64,000 bases of DNA from Glycomyces harbinensis (GTDB lineage Bacteria; Actinomycetota; Actinomycetes; Mycobacteriales; Micromonosporaceae), in NCBI RefSeq assembly GCF_900101745.1, contig NZ_FNAD01000001.1, forward strand, positions 1 to 64,000, given 5' to 3'. The first letter of the stretch is position 1, and every line of letters starts with the position of its first letter. The notes below the pieces were generated by a model. The model ran no database searches and had not been told where the DNA came from. It worked only from the letters and a program-made list of their open reading frames with translations. This document shows, piece by piece, positions 1 to 7,613 of this stretch. The position numbers and the translations under genes are program-made.

Positions 1-217
1 CGGACAGAGCGTCGTAGAGTGCACCGTGCCCTCGGGTGAACACCCCGGTCAGTGACAAGCCCGGCAGCGAAACCACTGGCCCGGAGCTACACAGCACCGC
101 GTCGGTCAGCTCGAACAGCGCATCCGAGCGGGCGGTCAGGCACTGATGGAATCCGGCCCGGAAGTCCCGCAGCGCCCCGGCTCCCGCGCCGGTGCCGGGT
201 TCAGGGAGAATAGACAA
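1..217 (-). CDS. Insertion-sequence transposase, N-terminal fragment (runs off left edge)
   Basis: Read from a TTG at 215-217, which has an AAGGG ribosome site six bases upstream inside the adjoining inverted repeat. About 72 residues are visible. The stretch DALFELTDAVLC followed by RGHGALYDAL is typical of the N-terminus of a DDE transposase group common in Streptomyces-like genomes (IS701/IS4 clan, from memory). The DDE catalytic residues lie outside the window, so activity cannot be judged. The gene would make the enzyme that moves its own insertion sequence. Confidence 0.6.
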   Translation of the reverse strand, partial: MSILPEPGTGAGAGALRDFRAGFHQCLTARSDALFELTDAVLCSSGPVVSLPGLSLTGVFTRGHGALYDALS

Positions 218-218
218 A

Positions 219-278
219 CGAAGCCCTTGCTGTTGAGATTCTTTGTGTCGCAACAAGAATCATCAAGCAAGGGCTTCG
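219..278. repeat. 60-bp imperfect inverted repeat upstream of the transposase
   Basis: Perfect 13-bp outer arms at 219-231 and 266-278 (CGAAGCCCTTGCT and its complement) enclose a second paired block, GATTCTT at 237-243 with AAGAATC at 255-261. In RNA this would be a long stem just before the transposase start. It may be the subterminal end of the insertion sequence or a structure that blocks read-through transcription from outside. The outer end of the element was not fixed. Confidence 0.6.
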
Positions 279-320
279 CTCGTATTCAAGCGGGAGTGCC
301 TGACCAGCACCAAAGGTTAA

Positions 321-356
321 AAATCAAGCCTAGGGGGTGTTCACGAACCCCCCTAG
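321..356 (-). terminator. Intrinsic terminator after the SDR gene
   Basis: Inverted repeat 330-356 pairs CTAGGGGG with CCCCCCTAG around a small GTTC/GAAC core. On the minus strand it is followed by a T-rich run (TTGATTTTTAA). It overlaps the SDR stop codon and separates that gene from the insertion sequence. Confidence 0.6.
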
Positions 357-1087
357 TGCTTGAACGCGAGCCAGCCGCCGTCCACGGGCAGCTCGGCGCC
401 GGTCACGTAGCTCGCCTCCCCGGAGGCGAGGAACGCGACGGCGGCGGCGACCTCGTCGGGCCGCCCGACCCGGCCGGCCAGCGTCTGCTCGCCCGCGAAG
501 ACGATCTCCTCCTCCGAGGTGCCCGCCCAGTGCGTGGTCAGGATCGGGCCGGGCGCGACCGCGTTGAACCGCACGTCCGGCGAGTACTCGACCGCCAGCT
601 GCCGGATGAGCGCGCTGAGCCCGCCCTTGGCGGCGGCGTAGGCCGTGTAGCCGTGCAGGGAGCGGTGGGCGTGGACCGAGGTGACCGCCACGACCGAGCC
701 GCGCGCCGCCCGCAGCGGCCCGATGAACGCCTTGACCCCCAGGTACGTCGCCTTCAGCGTGACGTCCTGCGTCAGGTCCCAGTCCGCCTCGGTCAACTCG
801 TGGGGCGCGCCGTTGACGCTCGCGAAGGCGTTGGAGACCAGCACGTCGACGCGGCCGTGCGCGTCGAGCACCGCCGCCGACAGCGACTTCCAGTCGGCCG
901 CGCTGGAGGCGTCGCACCGGTTGAAGACGACGCCTCCGGTCCGCTCGGCGAGTCGGCGCCCCGCCTCCTCGTCCACGTCGGCGATGTGGACGACCGCCCC
1001 CTCGCTCGCGAGGCGGACCGCGCAGGCCGCCCCGATACCCTTGGCCCCGCCCGTGACGACGGCGACCCTGCCTTCGAATCGGTTCAT
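353..1087 (-). CDS. Short-chain dehydrogenase/reductase (SDR family oxidoreductase)
   Basis: A 244-residue classical SDR, normal for the family, starting at ATG 1085-1087. The N-terminus carries the cofactor motif TGGAKGIG (TGxxxGIG) at about residues 12-19. The catalytic YxxxK is in YAAAK, with a serine in the preceding VTSVH strand. The usual NNAG motif reads SNAF, an atypical version. The C-terminus keeps the VTGAELPVDGG segment common to SDRs. It should reduce or oxidise a carbonyl/alcohol with NAD(P)H; the substrate cannot be told. It stands alone, ending at a terminator, and is divergent from the DGPF-ECF42 pair. Confidence 0.88.
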   Translation of the reverse strand: MNRFEGRVAVVTGGAKGIGAACAVRLASEGAVVHIADVDEEAGRRLAERTGGVVFNRCDASSAADWKSLSAAVLDAHGRVDVLVSNAFASVNGAPHELTEADWDLTQDVTLKATYLGVKAFIGPLRAARGSVVAVTSVHAHRSLHGYTAYAAAKGGLSALIRQLAVEYSPDVRFNAVAPGPILTTHWAGTSEEEIVFAGEQTLAGRVGRPDEVAAAVAFLASGEASYVTGAELPVDGGWLAFKH

Positions 1088-1231
1088 CGGCACACCGTAT
1101 CGCCCTGTCGGGCAAGGCCGTATCCCGCAAAGACCGGTGGCCGGGACCGAAGCCGGAAATAATCCTCCGCCGGATGTCAAAATCGCGTTGGCGGCTCCGA
1201 CTCGGGGGTGCGAACCGACAAGGAGAACATC

Positions 1232-1600
1232 ATGAAATTCCTACTCATCATGAACGTCAACCCGAAGGTGCTCGACGCCCTGACCGAAGAGGAGCAGGCC
1301 ATGATCGGCTCCGGCCACGGCGACTTCATGAACGAGATCACCGCCTCCGGCGAGATGATCAGCACGCAGGCGCTCTCCGACCCGTCCGCGAGCGTCACGG
1401 TCAAGGCCGCCGACGGCGTCCCGACCGCGACCGACGGCCCGTTCGTGGAGGCCAAGGAGTTCATCGGCGGCTACTACCTCGTCGACGTCGAGAGCAAGGA
1501 GCGCGCCGTCGAACTGGCGAAGAAGATCCCCGACGCGACGATCCCCGGGCTCGGGATCGAGGTCCGCCAGATCATGTTCGAGGCCGGGTCGGAGATGTGA
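1232..1600 (+). CDS. YCII-related DGPF domain protein
   Basis: 122 residues starting at ATG 1232, with AAGGAG at 1220-1225. The protein begins MKFLLIMN and carries the signature TDGPF followed by EAKEFIGGYY, which defines the DGPF (YCII-related) family. Members are small alpha/beta-barrel-like proteins of unknown biochemical role encoded next to ECF42 sigma factors. Here the stop overlaps the GTG start of exactly such a sigma factor, so the two are translationally coupled. It is probably a partner or target of that sigma factor rather than a conventional anti-sigma factor, since it has no membrane segment or zinc motif. Confidence 0.9.
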   Translation: MKFLLIMNVNPKVLDALTEEEQAMIGSGHGDFMNEITASGEMISTQALSDPSASVTVKAADGVPTATDGPFVEAKEFIGGYYLVDVESKERAVELAKKIPDATIPGLGIEVRQIMFEAGSEM

Positions 1601-2787
1601 GGGGCGTGGAGGACGCGCTGCGCGCAGCCGTGCCGCGCGTCCTCGGCGCGCTGACCCGCCGGTACGGCGACTTCGCGGCCTGCGAGGACGCCGTGCAGGA
1701 CGCGCTGGTGGAGGCCACCCGGATCTGGCCCGAGGAAGGGCTGCCCGACAACCCGAACGGCTGGCTCTACCGGGTCGCCTCGCGCCGCATGATCGACCGC
1801 ATCCGCGGCGACGAGGCGCGGCGCCGCCGCGAATCGGTCGCCGCGGCACAGGAGGTGCCCGCCGAGGCGGCCGGGCACGACGACACCCTGACACTCCTGC
1901 TCCTGTGCTGCCACCCGGCACTGACTCCGGCGTCGCAGGTCGCGCTGACGCTGCGCGCGGTCGGCGGCCTCACCACCGGCGAGATCGCGCGCGCGTTCCT
2001 GGTGCCGGAGGCGACGATGGGCCCGCGCATCAGCCGCGCGAAGGGGAAACTCGTCGGGGCGCGCTTCACCCCTCCACCGGAACACGAACGGCCGCAGCGG
2101 ATGCGGACCGTGCTGCGCGTGCTGTACCTGATCTTCAACGAGGGCTACACCGCGAGCGCGGGGGAGCGGCTGCAACGCCGCGACCTGGCCTCCGAGGCGA
2201 TCCGGCTGACCCGGATGCTGCGCGAGGACGTCCCCGGCGACGGCGAGGCGGCCGGCCTGCTGGCGCTGATGCTGCTCACCGAGTCCCGCACGGCCGCAAG
2301 GGAATCCTCCGACGGAGCGCTCATCCCGCTGGACGAGCAGGACCGGAGGCTCTGGGACCGCGGACTGATCGCCGAGGGCACCCGGCTCGTGGAGGACGCG
2401 ATGCTGTCCTCCGAGCTCGGCCCCTACCAGCTCCAGGCCGCGATCGCGGCCCTGCACGTGGAGCGGGACGACGCCGCCGACACCGACTGGGCGCAGATCG
2501 CGGTGCTGTACCGCATCCTCAACCGCCTCGATCCCGCCCCGATGGTCACGCTGAACCGCGCCGTCGCCGTCGGCATGAGCGAAGGCCCGCGCGCGGGCCT
2601 GGACCTGTTGCGGGAGTTGGAGACCACCCTAAACCGCCACCACCGCTTCCACGCGGTGCGCGGATTCCTGCTCGACCGCGCCGGCGACCGCGAGGCCGCG
2701 CGCGAGGCCTACCTCCTGGCCGCGCGGACCACCGCGAGCCTTCCCGAGCAGCGCTTCCTGCGCCGCCGCGCCGAAGAAGTCGGCTGA
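1597..2787 (+). CDS. RNA polymerase ECF sigma factor, ECF42 group, with C-terminal TPR-like extension
   Basis: 396 residues from a GTG at 1597 that overlaps the DGPF stop (GTGA). Sigma region 2 covers about residues 10-75 (CEDAVQDAL, then PNGWLYRVASRRMIDRIR). Region 4 covers about 105-165 with the helix-turn-helix TTGEIARAFLVPEATMGPRISRAK. The remaining ~220 residues form the helical DUF6596/TPR-like extension typical of ECF42, including RVLYLIFNEGYTA and MVTLNRAVAV. In this group the extension is required for activity and replaces a separate anti-sigma factor. A second GTG at 1606 is a possible alternative start. It converges on the next gene with a four-base gap. Confidence 0.92.
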   Translation: MRGVEDALRAAVPRVLGALTRRYGDFAACEDAVQDALVEATRIWPEEGLPDNPNGWLYRVASRRMIDRIRGDEARRRRESVAAAQEVPAEAAGHDDTLTLLLLCCHPALTPASQVALTLRAVGGLTTGEIARAFLVPEATMGPRISRAKGKLVGARFTPPPEHERPQRMRTVLRVLYLIFNEGYTASAGERLQRRDLASEAIRLTRMLREDVPGDGEAAGLLALMLLTESRTAARESSDGALIPLDEQDRRLWDRGLIAEGTRLVEDAMLSSELGPYQLQAAIAALHVERDDAADTDWAQIAVLYRILNRLDPAPMVTLNRAVAVGMSEGPRAGLDLLRELETTLNRHHRFHAVRGFLLDRAGDREAAREAYLLAARTTASLPEQRFLRRRAEEVG

Positions 2788-2791
2788 CGGG

Positions 2792-3712
2792 TCAGGCCTC
2801 CTCCGTCCAACTCCGGAGCTTGTCCGGGTTGCGCACCGCCCAGATCCGCGTGATCCGGTCGCCCGCGAACGCGAACGCGTACACCGACACGGTGGCGCCG
2901 TCCAGCTGGGCGATCAGTCCGGGCTGGCCGTTGACCGTGCGCTCCAGGATCCGCAGGCGCCGGAGCCGGTCCTCGAGACGGACCATGGAGGCCACGATCC
3001 GCTCGGCGCCCTCGACCGGGCGGAGCAGGGCGCCGGCGCCGCCCCCGTCGGCGATCGCCGACGCCTCCGGGTCGAGCAGTCCGATGAGGGCGTCGATGTC
3101 GTTGCGCTCCCAGGCCCGCTTGAAGTCCCGGACGATCCCGGCGCGCCGCGCGGCGGAGGTCGCGGGCGCCCGGGAGTCGCGCACGCGGCGGCGGGCCGAG
3201 GACGCGAGCTGGCGGCAGGCCGCGGGCGTGCGGCCGACGATCGCGGCCACGTCGTTGAACGGGTACCGGAAGACGTCGTGCAGGACGAACGCGACGCGTT
3301 CGGCCGGGGTCATCGACTCGAGCACGACGAGGAACGCCATGTGGACCGACTCGTCGAGCGTGACCCGGTCGGCCGGGTCGACCTCCGGCCGGCCCGCCGC
3401 CCGGTCGGGCAGCGGCTCGGGAAGCCATTCGCCCACATAGGTCTCCCGCCTGGCGCGCGCCGAGGTGAGCTGGTTCAGGCAGATGCGGCCGGCGACCGTG
3501 GTCAGCCAGGCGCCGGGGGACCTGATGGCCTCCCGCTCCGGCGGCGTCATGGCGTACCAGCGGGCGTACGCCTCCTGGACGACGTCCTCGGCGTCGGCCA
3601 GGGACCCCAGGAGCCGGTACGCGACGTTGATCAGCTGCCCCCGCTCGCCCATGATCGCGCTCAGGCCCGCATCCGGCTCCGACCCGGCCCCGCTCTCTTC
3701 GCTTCGGTCCAT
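2792..3712 (-). CDS. RNA polymerase ECF sigma factor, ECF41 (SigJ-like), with SnoaL-like C-terminal domain
   Basis: 306 residues from ATG 3710-3712, preceded by GGAGGGG. Region 2 (AYRLLGSLADAEDVVQEAY, GAWLTTVAGRICLNQL) is followed by the linker motif WLPEPLPD, which marks ECF41. Region 4 is at about 125-185. The C-terminal ~110 residues form an NTF2/SnoaL-like domain that in this group acts as a built-in regulator of sigma activity. The gene is divergent from a DoxX-like membrane protein; ECF41 genes normally sit beside small oxidoreductase, decarboxylase or DoxX genes that they activate. It is tail-to-tail with the ECF42 gene. Confidence 0.92.
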   Translation of the reverse strand: MDRSEESGAGSEPDAGLSAIMGERGQLINVAYRLLGSLADAEDVVQEAYARWYAMTPPEREAIRSPGAWLTTVAGRICLNQLTSARARRETYVGEWLPEPLPDRAAGRPEVDPADRVTLDESVHMAFLVVLESMTPAERVAFVLHDVFRYPFNDVAAIVGRTPAACRQLASSARRRVRDSRAPATSAARRAGIVRDFKRAWERNDIDALIGLLDPEASAIADGGGAGALLRPVEGAERIVASMVRLEDRLRRLRILERTVNGQPGLIAQLDGATVSVYAFAFAGDRITRIWAVRNPDKLRSWTEEA

Positions 3713-3740
3713 ACCCCTCCGACGCCGCAGCGCACCGAAT

Positions 3741-3758
3741 TGTGAGGCCGGCCTGACA
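3741..3758. promoter_or_regulatory. Imperfect palindrome in the sigJ/DoxX divergent promoter
   Basis: TGTGAGGCC-GGCCTGACA matches at 8 of 9 positions between arms. The right arm continues as TGACATT (3754-3760) and lies 17 bases before CGTA (3778-3781), loosely resembling an ECF41 promoter (TGTCACA-spacer-CGTC) reading toward the DoxX-like gene. The palindrome would place a similar -35-like element toward the sigma gene as well. Assignment is by eye. Confidence 0.35.
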
Positions 3759-3825
3759 TTCGGCGGGGCCGCGTTGTCGTACCGCCGAGGCGAACCCGCC
3801 TCGACGACTTCACGAGGAGACCGCG

Positions 3826-4425
3826 ATGCAGACCCCGACGACCGAGACGACAGGCCCAGCGACCGGGGCGGCACCGCGCAGCGGCCGACCGCGCACCGTC
3901 GCCTACTGGGCCGTGACGCTCGTCATGGCCTACGAACTGGCCTCCGGATCGGTGTGGAACCTGATCCCGATCGAATGGATCGAGGCCCAGCTGCGGCACC
4001 TCGGATACCCGCACCACTTCGCCTACCTCATCGGCGTGTGGCAGGTCGGCGCGGTCGCCGTCGTCGTCGCGCCCCGGCTCGCGCTCGTCAAGGAGTGGGC
4101 GTACGCGGGCTGCTTCTTCCTGTGGTCGGGCGCCGTGGTCGCGCACCTGGTCGCCGGCGACGGCGTCAGGTCGTGGGGCGTGCCCCTGGTCTTCGTTCTC
4201 GTCGGCGTCGCGTCCTGGGCGCTCAGGCCCGCCGACCGCAGGCTCCCCGAGACCCGGCTGCGCCACCGCGAGACCCGAACCGGCGATTGGGAGGCCCGGC
4301 CCCGGGCCTGGGCCGTCCCGATCGGGATCCTCGCCGCCCTGTACGCCGTCTCGTTCCTCACCCTGCCCGCGATGGACGACCTCACGCGCGAGTGGGCCGT
4401 CGAGAACGGCTGGACCGAGGAGTAG
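3826..4425 (+). CDS. DoxX-like integral membrane protein
   Basis: 199 residues from ATG 3826 with GAGGAG six bases upstream. After a polar Pro/Thr/Gly-rich start (1-22) there are four hydrophobic segments at about 25-45, 65-85, 93-110 and 118-135, then a polar loop rich in Arg and a C-terminal hydrophobic segment near 165-183. The core (YWAVTLVMAYELASGSVWNL, then IGVWQVGAVAVVVAPRLALVKEWAYAG) resembles DoxX-like family members. It is divergent from the ECF41 sigma factor and is its most likely target. Function is unknown; DoxX proteins are linked to thiol/redox stress. Confidence 0.75.
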   Translation: MQTPTTETTGPATGAAPRSGRPRTVAYWAVTLVMAYELASGSVWNLIPIEWIEAQLRHLGYPHHFAYLIGVWQVGAVAVVVAPRLALVKEWAYAGCFFLWSGAVVAHLVAGDGVRSWGVPLVFVLVGVASWALRPADRRLPETRLRHRETRTGDWEARPRAWAVPIGILAALYAVSFLTLPAMDDLTREWAVENGWTEE

Positions 4426-4431
4426 CGCCCG

Positions 4432-5622
4432 TCAGCCGGCGGGCCTGCTCCGGGCCGGATTGGCCGTGAGCAGGCTCGTCACGGCGGCCGCCGCCGTGAA
4501 GGCGGCGCCCGTGAGCGCGATGCCCTGAGCGCCGCCGTGCGCGAGGGTGAGCCCGCCGAGGGAGGAGCCGAGGGCGATGCCGATGTTGAACGCCACCGAG
4601 CCGGCCGCCGACGCGGTGTCGGTGCTGCCCGGCGCGAACTCCATGATGCGGTTCTGGAGCGAGGGGCTGAACCCGCCCATCGCGAGTCCGGTGAGGACGA
4701 TGGCGCCGCCCGCGACCCAGGGGCTGGTCCCCAAGGCCCACATGACGGCCAGGACGGCCGTGAGCAGTACCAGCGGGAGCGTGACGGCGAGGCGCTGATC
4801 GCGGTCGGAGAGAATGCCGCCCGCGGCGATGCCGCCGAAGTCGGCCACGCCCCGCATCAGCAGCAGCGGCCCGAGCATCGCGGCCGACATCCCGGCGACC
4901 GTGGTGATGAACGCCGACGTGTACGTGTACACCGCGAAGAACCCGGCGACCGCGAGCACGGTCGTGAGCAGCACCAGCGCGAACCGGCGCGCGTCCGGCG
5001 TCGTACCGCGCCCGGCGTGCTCGTTGCGCGTCGGCTTGGACGGCAGCGCCGCGAACAGGGTCCCGAGCGCGACCAGGCCCATGGCCGCGATCGCCAGGAG
5101 CGCCGCCTGCCAGCCGACCCGCTGCCCCAGCCAGGTCACGCCGGGGACGCCGAGCATGGGGCCGATCGAACCGCCCGTGTAGACCACGGCCATGACCCGG
5201 CCGCGGATGCGCACCGGGAACATCCCGGCCGCGACCGGCCCGACGACGCCCCAGAACACGGCCTGGCTCAGCGCGGTCGCGATGCGGGCCGCGAACAGCA
5301 TCTCGTACGCGGACGCGGCGGCCGAGCTCGCGGTCGCGACCACCATGACGGCCATGAGCGCCAGCAGGAGCGGGCGCCGCGGGACGCGTCCGGCCAGTTT
5401 CACCAGCGGCAGCGTCGTCACCGCGACGGTGACGCTGTACGCGGTGACCAGCAGGCCCACCTGCGCCTGCGAGACGTCCAGGTCGTCGGCGATCTCGCCG
5501 AGGAGCCCGACCGGGGCGGTCTCCACGGTCACGTAGCAGAAGGCCGCCACGGCGAGCGCGACGAGCGCCGCCAGCGAGCGGCGGTCGAGATCGGACGGTG
5601 TCGTCGCGGTCGGTCCGGACAT
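4432..5622 (-). CDS. MFS transporter, DHA1 (12-TM) drug or sugar efflux type
   Basis: 396 residues from ATG 5620-5622. About twelve hydrophobic segments are visible with a short central loop (SKPTRNEHAGRG) after the sixth. The start of TM1 (VTVETAPVGLLGEIADDLDVSQAQVG) is typical of the AraJ/Cmr/YdhP group that exports arabinose-like sugars, chloramphenicol or purine analogues by proton antiport. No regulator is attached; the DoxX-like gene ends six bases away on the other strand. Substrate cannot be assigned. Confidence 0.88.
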   Translation of the reverse strand: MSGPTATTPSDLDRRSLAALVALAVAAFCYVTVETAPVGLLGEIADDLDVSQAQVGLLVTAYSVTVAVTTLPLVKLAGRVPRRPLLLALMAVMVVATASSAAASAYEMLFAARIATALSQAVFWGVVGPVAAGMFPVRIRGRVMAVVYTGGSIGPMLGVPGVTWLGQRVGWQAALLAIAAMGLVALGTLFAALPSKPTRNEHAGRGTTPDARRFALVLLTTVLAVAGFFAVYTYTSAFITTVAGMSAAMLGPLLLMRGVADFGGIAAGGILSDRDQRLAVTLPLVLLTAVLAVMWALGTSPWVAGGAIVLTGLAMGGFSPSLQNRIMEFAPGSTDTASAAGSVAFNIGIALGSSLGGLTLAHGGAQGIALTGAAFTAAAAVTSLLTANPARSRPAG

Positions 5623-5737
5623 GGGGCGATACCTCGTTCGCGGGGGGCTGCGCGAGCAGCGCAGGCGGGCAGGGGAGAACCGGGGCCCGACCGTGAGGCG
5701 ACGGCGAGGACCGTCGGAAATCGTACAGCAGAGCGAA

Positions 5738-5766
5738 GACGCCCCCGACGCGAAGTCGAGGGCGCC
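5738..5766 (-). terminator. Hairpin downstream of the C-S lyase gene
   Basis: Interrupted inverted repeat GACGCCC-CCGAC-gcgaa-GTCG-A-GGGCGCC between the lyase stop (5796) and the efflux pump start (5622), placed to end minus-strand transcription. There is no strong T-run. Confidence 0.45.
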
Positions 5767-5795
5767 TCCGATACCGGGCCCCTAGCCCCCAGCCT

Positions 5796-6971
5796 CTAGC
5801 CCCGAGCGGTGAGCGCCCGGTCCAGGTCCGCGGTCAGGTCTTCGAGCGCTTCGAGGCCGATGGAGAGCCTGACCAGGCTCTCGGCGGGGCGGGCCTCGGC
5901 GGCGACCGGCCGGTGCGTCAGCGCCGCCGGGTGCTGGATCAGCGAGTCCACCCCGCCCAGGGACACCGCGTGCGTGAACAGGCGCACCGCCGACGTGACC
6001 CGCGCGGCCTGCTCGAAGCCGCCGCGGAGGTCGATCGAGATCATCGCGCCGGTGCCCTTCATCTGCCTGCCGACGAGCCCCTGCGGATCGCCCGAGATCC
6101 CCGGGTAGTACACGCGGGCGACGCTCGGATGGGCCTGCAGCCACGAGGCGAGGCGCTGCGCGCTCGCCTGCTGCGCCCGCACCCGGATCGGCAGCGTCGT
6201 CAGTCCCCTGTGGAGCAGGTACGCGCCGAGCGGGTGGAGCAGGCCGCCGGTGACGGCCCGGACCCGGCGCAGCGCGGCCGCGAGCTCGTCGCCGCAGGCG
6301 ACGACGCCCCCGACGACGTCGCCGTGCCCGCCGAGGTACTTCGTCGCGCTGTGGAGCGCCATCGAGGCGCCCAGGTCGATCGGGTTCTGCAGCACCGGCG
6401 TCGCGAAGGTGTTGTCCACCAGCACGGGGACGCCCTGCGCCGCCTCGACGACCGCCCGGACGTCGACCAGCTCGAGCGTCGGGTTCGCGGGCGTCTCCAG
6501 CACCACCATCGCCGTGTCCGGCCTGACCGCGGCGGCGACCTCCGACGCGGCGCAGAACGTGGTCTCGGTCCCGAGCAGCCCCGTGGACAGGAGGTGGTCG
6601 GTCCCGCCGTAGAGCGGACGGACGGCGAGGAGGTGGCGGCGGCCGGTCCCGCCCGTGGTCGCCAGGATCGCGGCGGTCATGGCCGCCATCCCCGAGGCGA
6701 ACGCCACCGCCGCCTCCGCGTGCTCCAGCTCGGCCAGCGCCGACTCGAACCGCGCCACGGTCGGGTTCCACAGCCGCGCGTAGACCGACCCGCCCTCGGT
6801 CGGGACGCCTCCGGAGGCCATCGCCTCGTAGGAGAGGCCGCCGGACTCGATGCCCGGCAGGGGATTGGTCGAGGACAGGTCGATGGGGAGCGCGTGCACG
6901 CCGAGCTCCGCCAGGTCGTCGCGGCCCGCGTGGACGGCGACGGTGTCGAGTTGCAGCCATGGCGAAGTCAT
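5796..6971 (-). CDS. PLP-dependent Cys/Met-metabolism enzyme (cystathionine gamma-lyase / methionine gamma-lyase type)
   Basis: 391 residues from ATG 6969-6971, the usual length. Fold type I PLP features are clear: YARLWNPTVARFE near residue 65, GMAAMTAA near 95, the cofactor aspartate in VLVDNTFATP, and the Schiff-base lysine K211 in HSATKYLGG. These enzymes cleave or exchange the C-gamma substituent of cystathionine, homocysteine or methionine. The sequence does not separate gamma-lyase from gamma-synthase or methionine gamma-lyase. The divergent AsnC-family regulator 86 bases away suggests amino-acid-responsive control, which favours a catabolic lyase. Confidence 0.88.
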   Translation of the reverse strand: MTSPWLQLDTVAVHAGRDDLAELGVHALPIDLSSTNPLPGIESGGLSYEAMASGGVPTEGGSVYARLWNPTVARFESALAELEHAEAAVAFASGMAAMTAAILATTGGTGRRHLLAVRPLYGGTDHLLSTGLLGTETTFCAASEVAAAVRPDTAMVVLETPANPTLELVDVRAVVEAAQGVPVLVDNTFATPVLQNPIDLGASMALHSATKYLGGHGDVVGGVVACGDELAAALRRVRAVTGGLLHPLGAYLLHRGLTTLPIRVRAQQASAQRLASWLQAHPSVARVYYPGISGDPQGLVGRQMKGTGAMISIDLRGGFEQAARVTSAVRLFTHAVSLGGVDSLIQHPAALTHRPVAAEARPAESLVRLSIGLEALEDLTADLDRALTARG

Positions 6972-6992
6972 GCCCAGACTGTAGGGAGAACC

Positions 6993-7028
6993 GCAATGAT
7001 CTGCAATACTCGCTGAAGAACCCATTGC
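6993..7028. promoter_or_regulatory. Candidate AsnC/Lrp operator between lyase and regulator
   Basis: GCAATG (6993-6998) and CATTGC (7023-7028) form an inverted repeat with a 24-base A+T-richer spacer, inside the 86-bp divergent promoter. Another TGCAAT copy lies at about 7002-7007. This fits multi-site binding by Lrp/AsnC octamers, controlling both directions. Confidence 0.45.
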
Positions 7029-7057
7029 TATTCGCCGATATCAATGGGGATTCATCG

Positions 7058-7567
7058 ATGGGAGTGGTCGTGGCGGACGGGCAGTCGAAGAAAACGCAAC
7101 CCTCTCCAGTGGCGTTGGACGGCACCGACCTGGCGATCCTCGCCGCGCTCGTCGAGGACGGCCGGATGACCAATGCCGCGCTGGCGGCCCGCGCCGGGGT
7201 CGCCGAGTCGACGTGCGCGTATCGCGTGCGCGCCCTGCGCGAGTCCGGTGTGCTCACCGGCATCCGCGCCCGGCTCGATCCGGAGGCCCTCGGCCGGCCT
7301 CTGCACGCGATCGTCAAGGTCCGCTTGGGGAGCCACAGCCGCGAGCACGTCCACCACCTCTACGACCGGCTGGTGAACCTGCCGGGGGCCATGTCGGTCT
7401 TCCACGTCGGCGGTGACGACGACTTCCTCGTGCACGTGGCCGTCTCGGGCCCGGAGGCGCTGCGGGACTTCATCCTGGAGCACGTCACGGTCCATCCGAT
7501 GGTGCGCCGGACGGAGACCCAGCTGGTGTTCGAGGTCCGCGAGGGCCGCGGCGTGCTGCCGGACTGA
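7058..7567 (+). CDS. Lrp/AsnC family transcriptional regulator
   Basis: 169 residues from ATG 7058 (GGGGA upstream). An N-terminal helix-turn-helix (ALDGTDLAILAALVEDGRMT, then ALAARAGVAESTCAYRVRAL) covers about residues 18-70. A RAM/AsnC effector domain follows at about 80-160, containing VFHVGGDDDFLVHVAV, a classical ligand-loop segment. It most likely senses an amino acid and controls the divergent C-S lyase and itself. Gene and chitinase converge over a hairpin. Confidence 0.92.
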   Translation: MGVVVADGQSKKTQPSPVALDGTDLAILAALVEDGRMTNAALAARAGVAESTCAYRVRALRESGVLTGIRARLDPEALGRPLHAIVKVRLGSHSREHVHHLYDRLVNLPGAMSVFHVGGDDDFLVHVAVSGPEALRDFILEHVTVHPMVRRTETQLVFEVREGRGVLPD

Positions 7568-7570
7568 GCC

Positions 7571-7610
7571 CCGCGAAGGGCCGGGCACCCCCGAAGCCCG
7601 GCCCTCGCGG
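7571..7610. terminator. Bidirectional hairpin between AsnC regulator and chitinase
   Basis: CCGCG-A-AGGGCCGGGC pairs with GCCCGGCCCT-CGCGG (15 pairs with one bulge) in the 46-base gap between two converging genes. No poly-T tract, as is usual in this GC range. Confidence 0.6.
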
Positions 7611-7613
7611 CTC

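Noticed and set aside
146-1162. Long open frame on the plus strand opposite the SDR gene
   Set aside because: Arg/Gly/Ala-rich antisense shadow of a clear SDR gene; no ribosome site or family resemblance.
1474-2457. Long minus-strand frame opposite the ECF42 gene
   Set aside because: Shadow frame caused by high G+C third positions; the sigma factor on the other strand explains the stretch.
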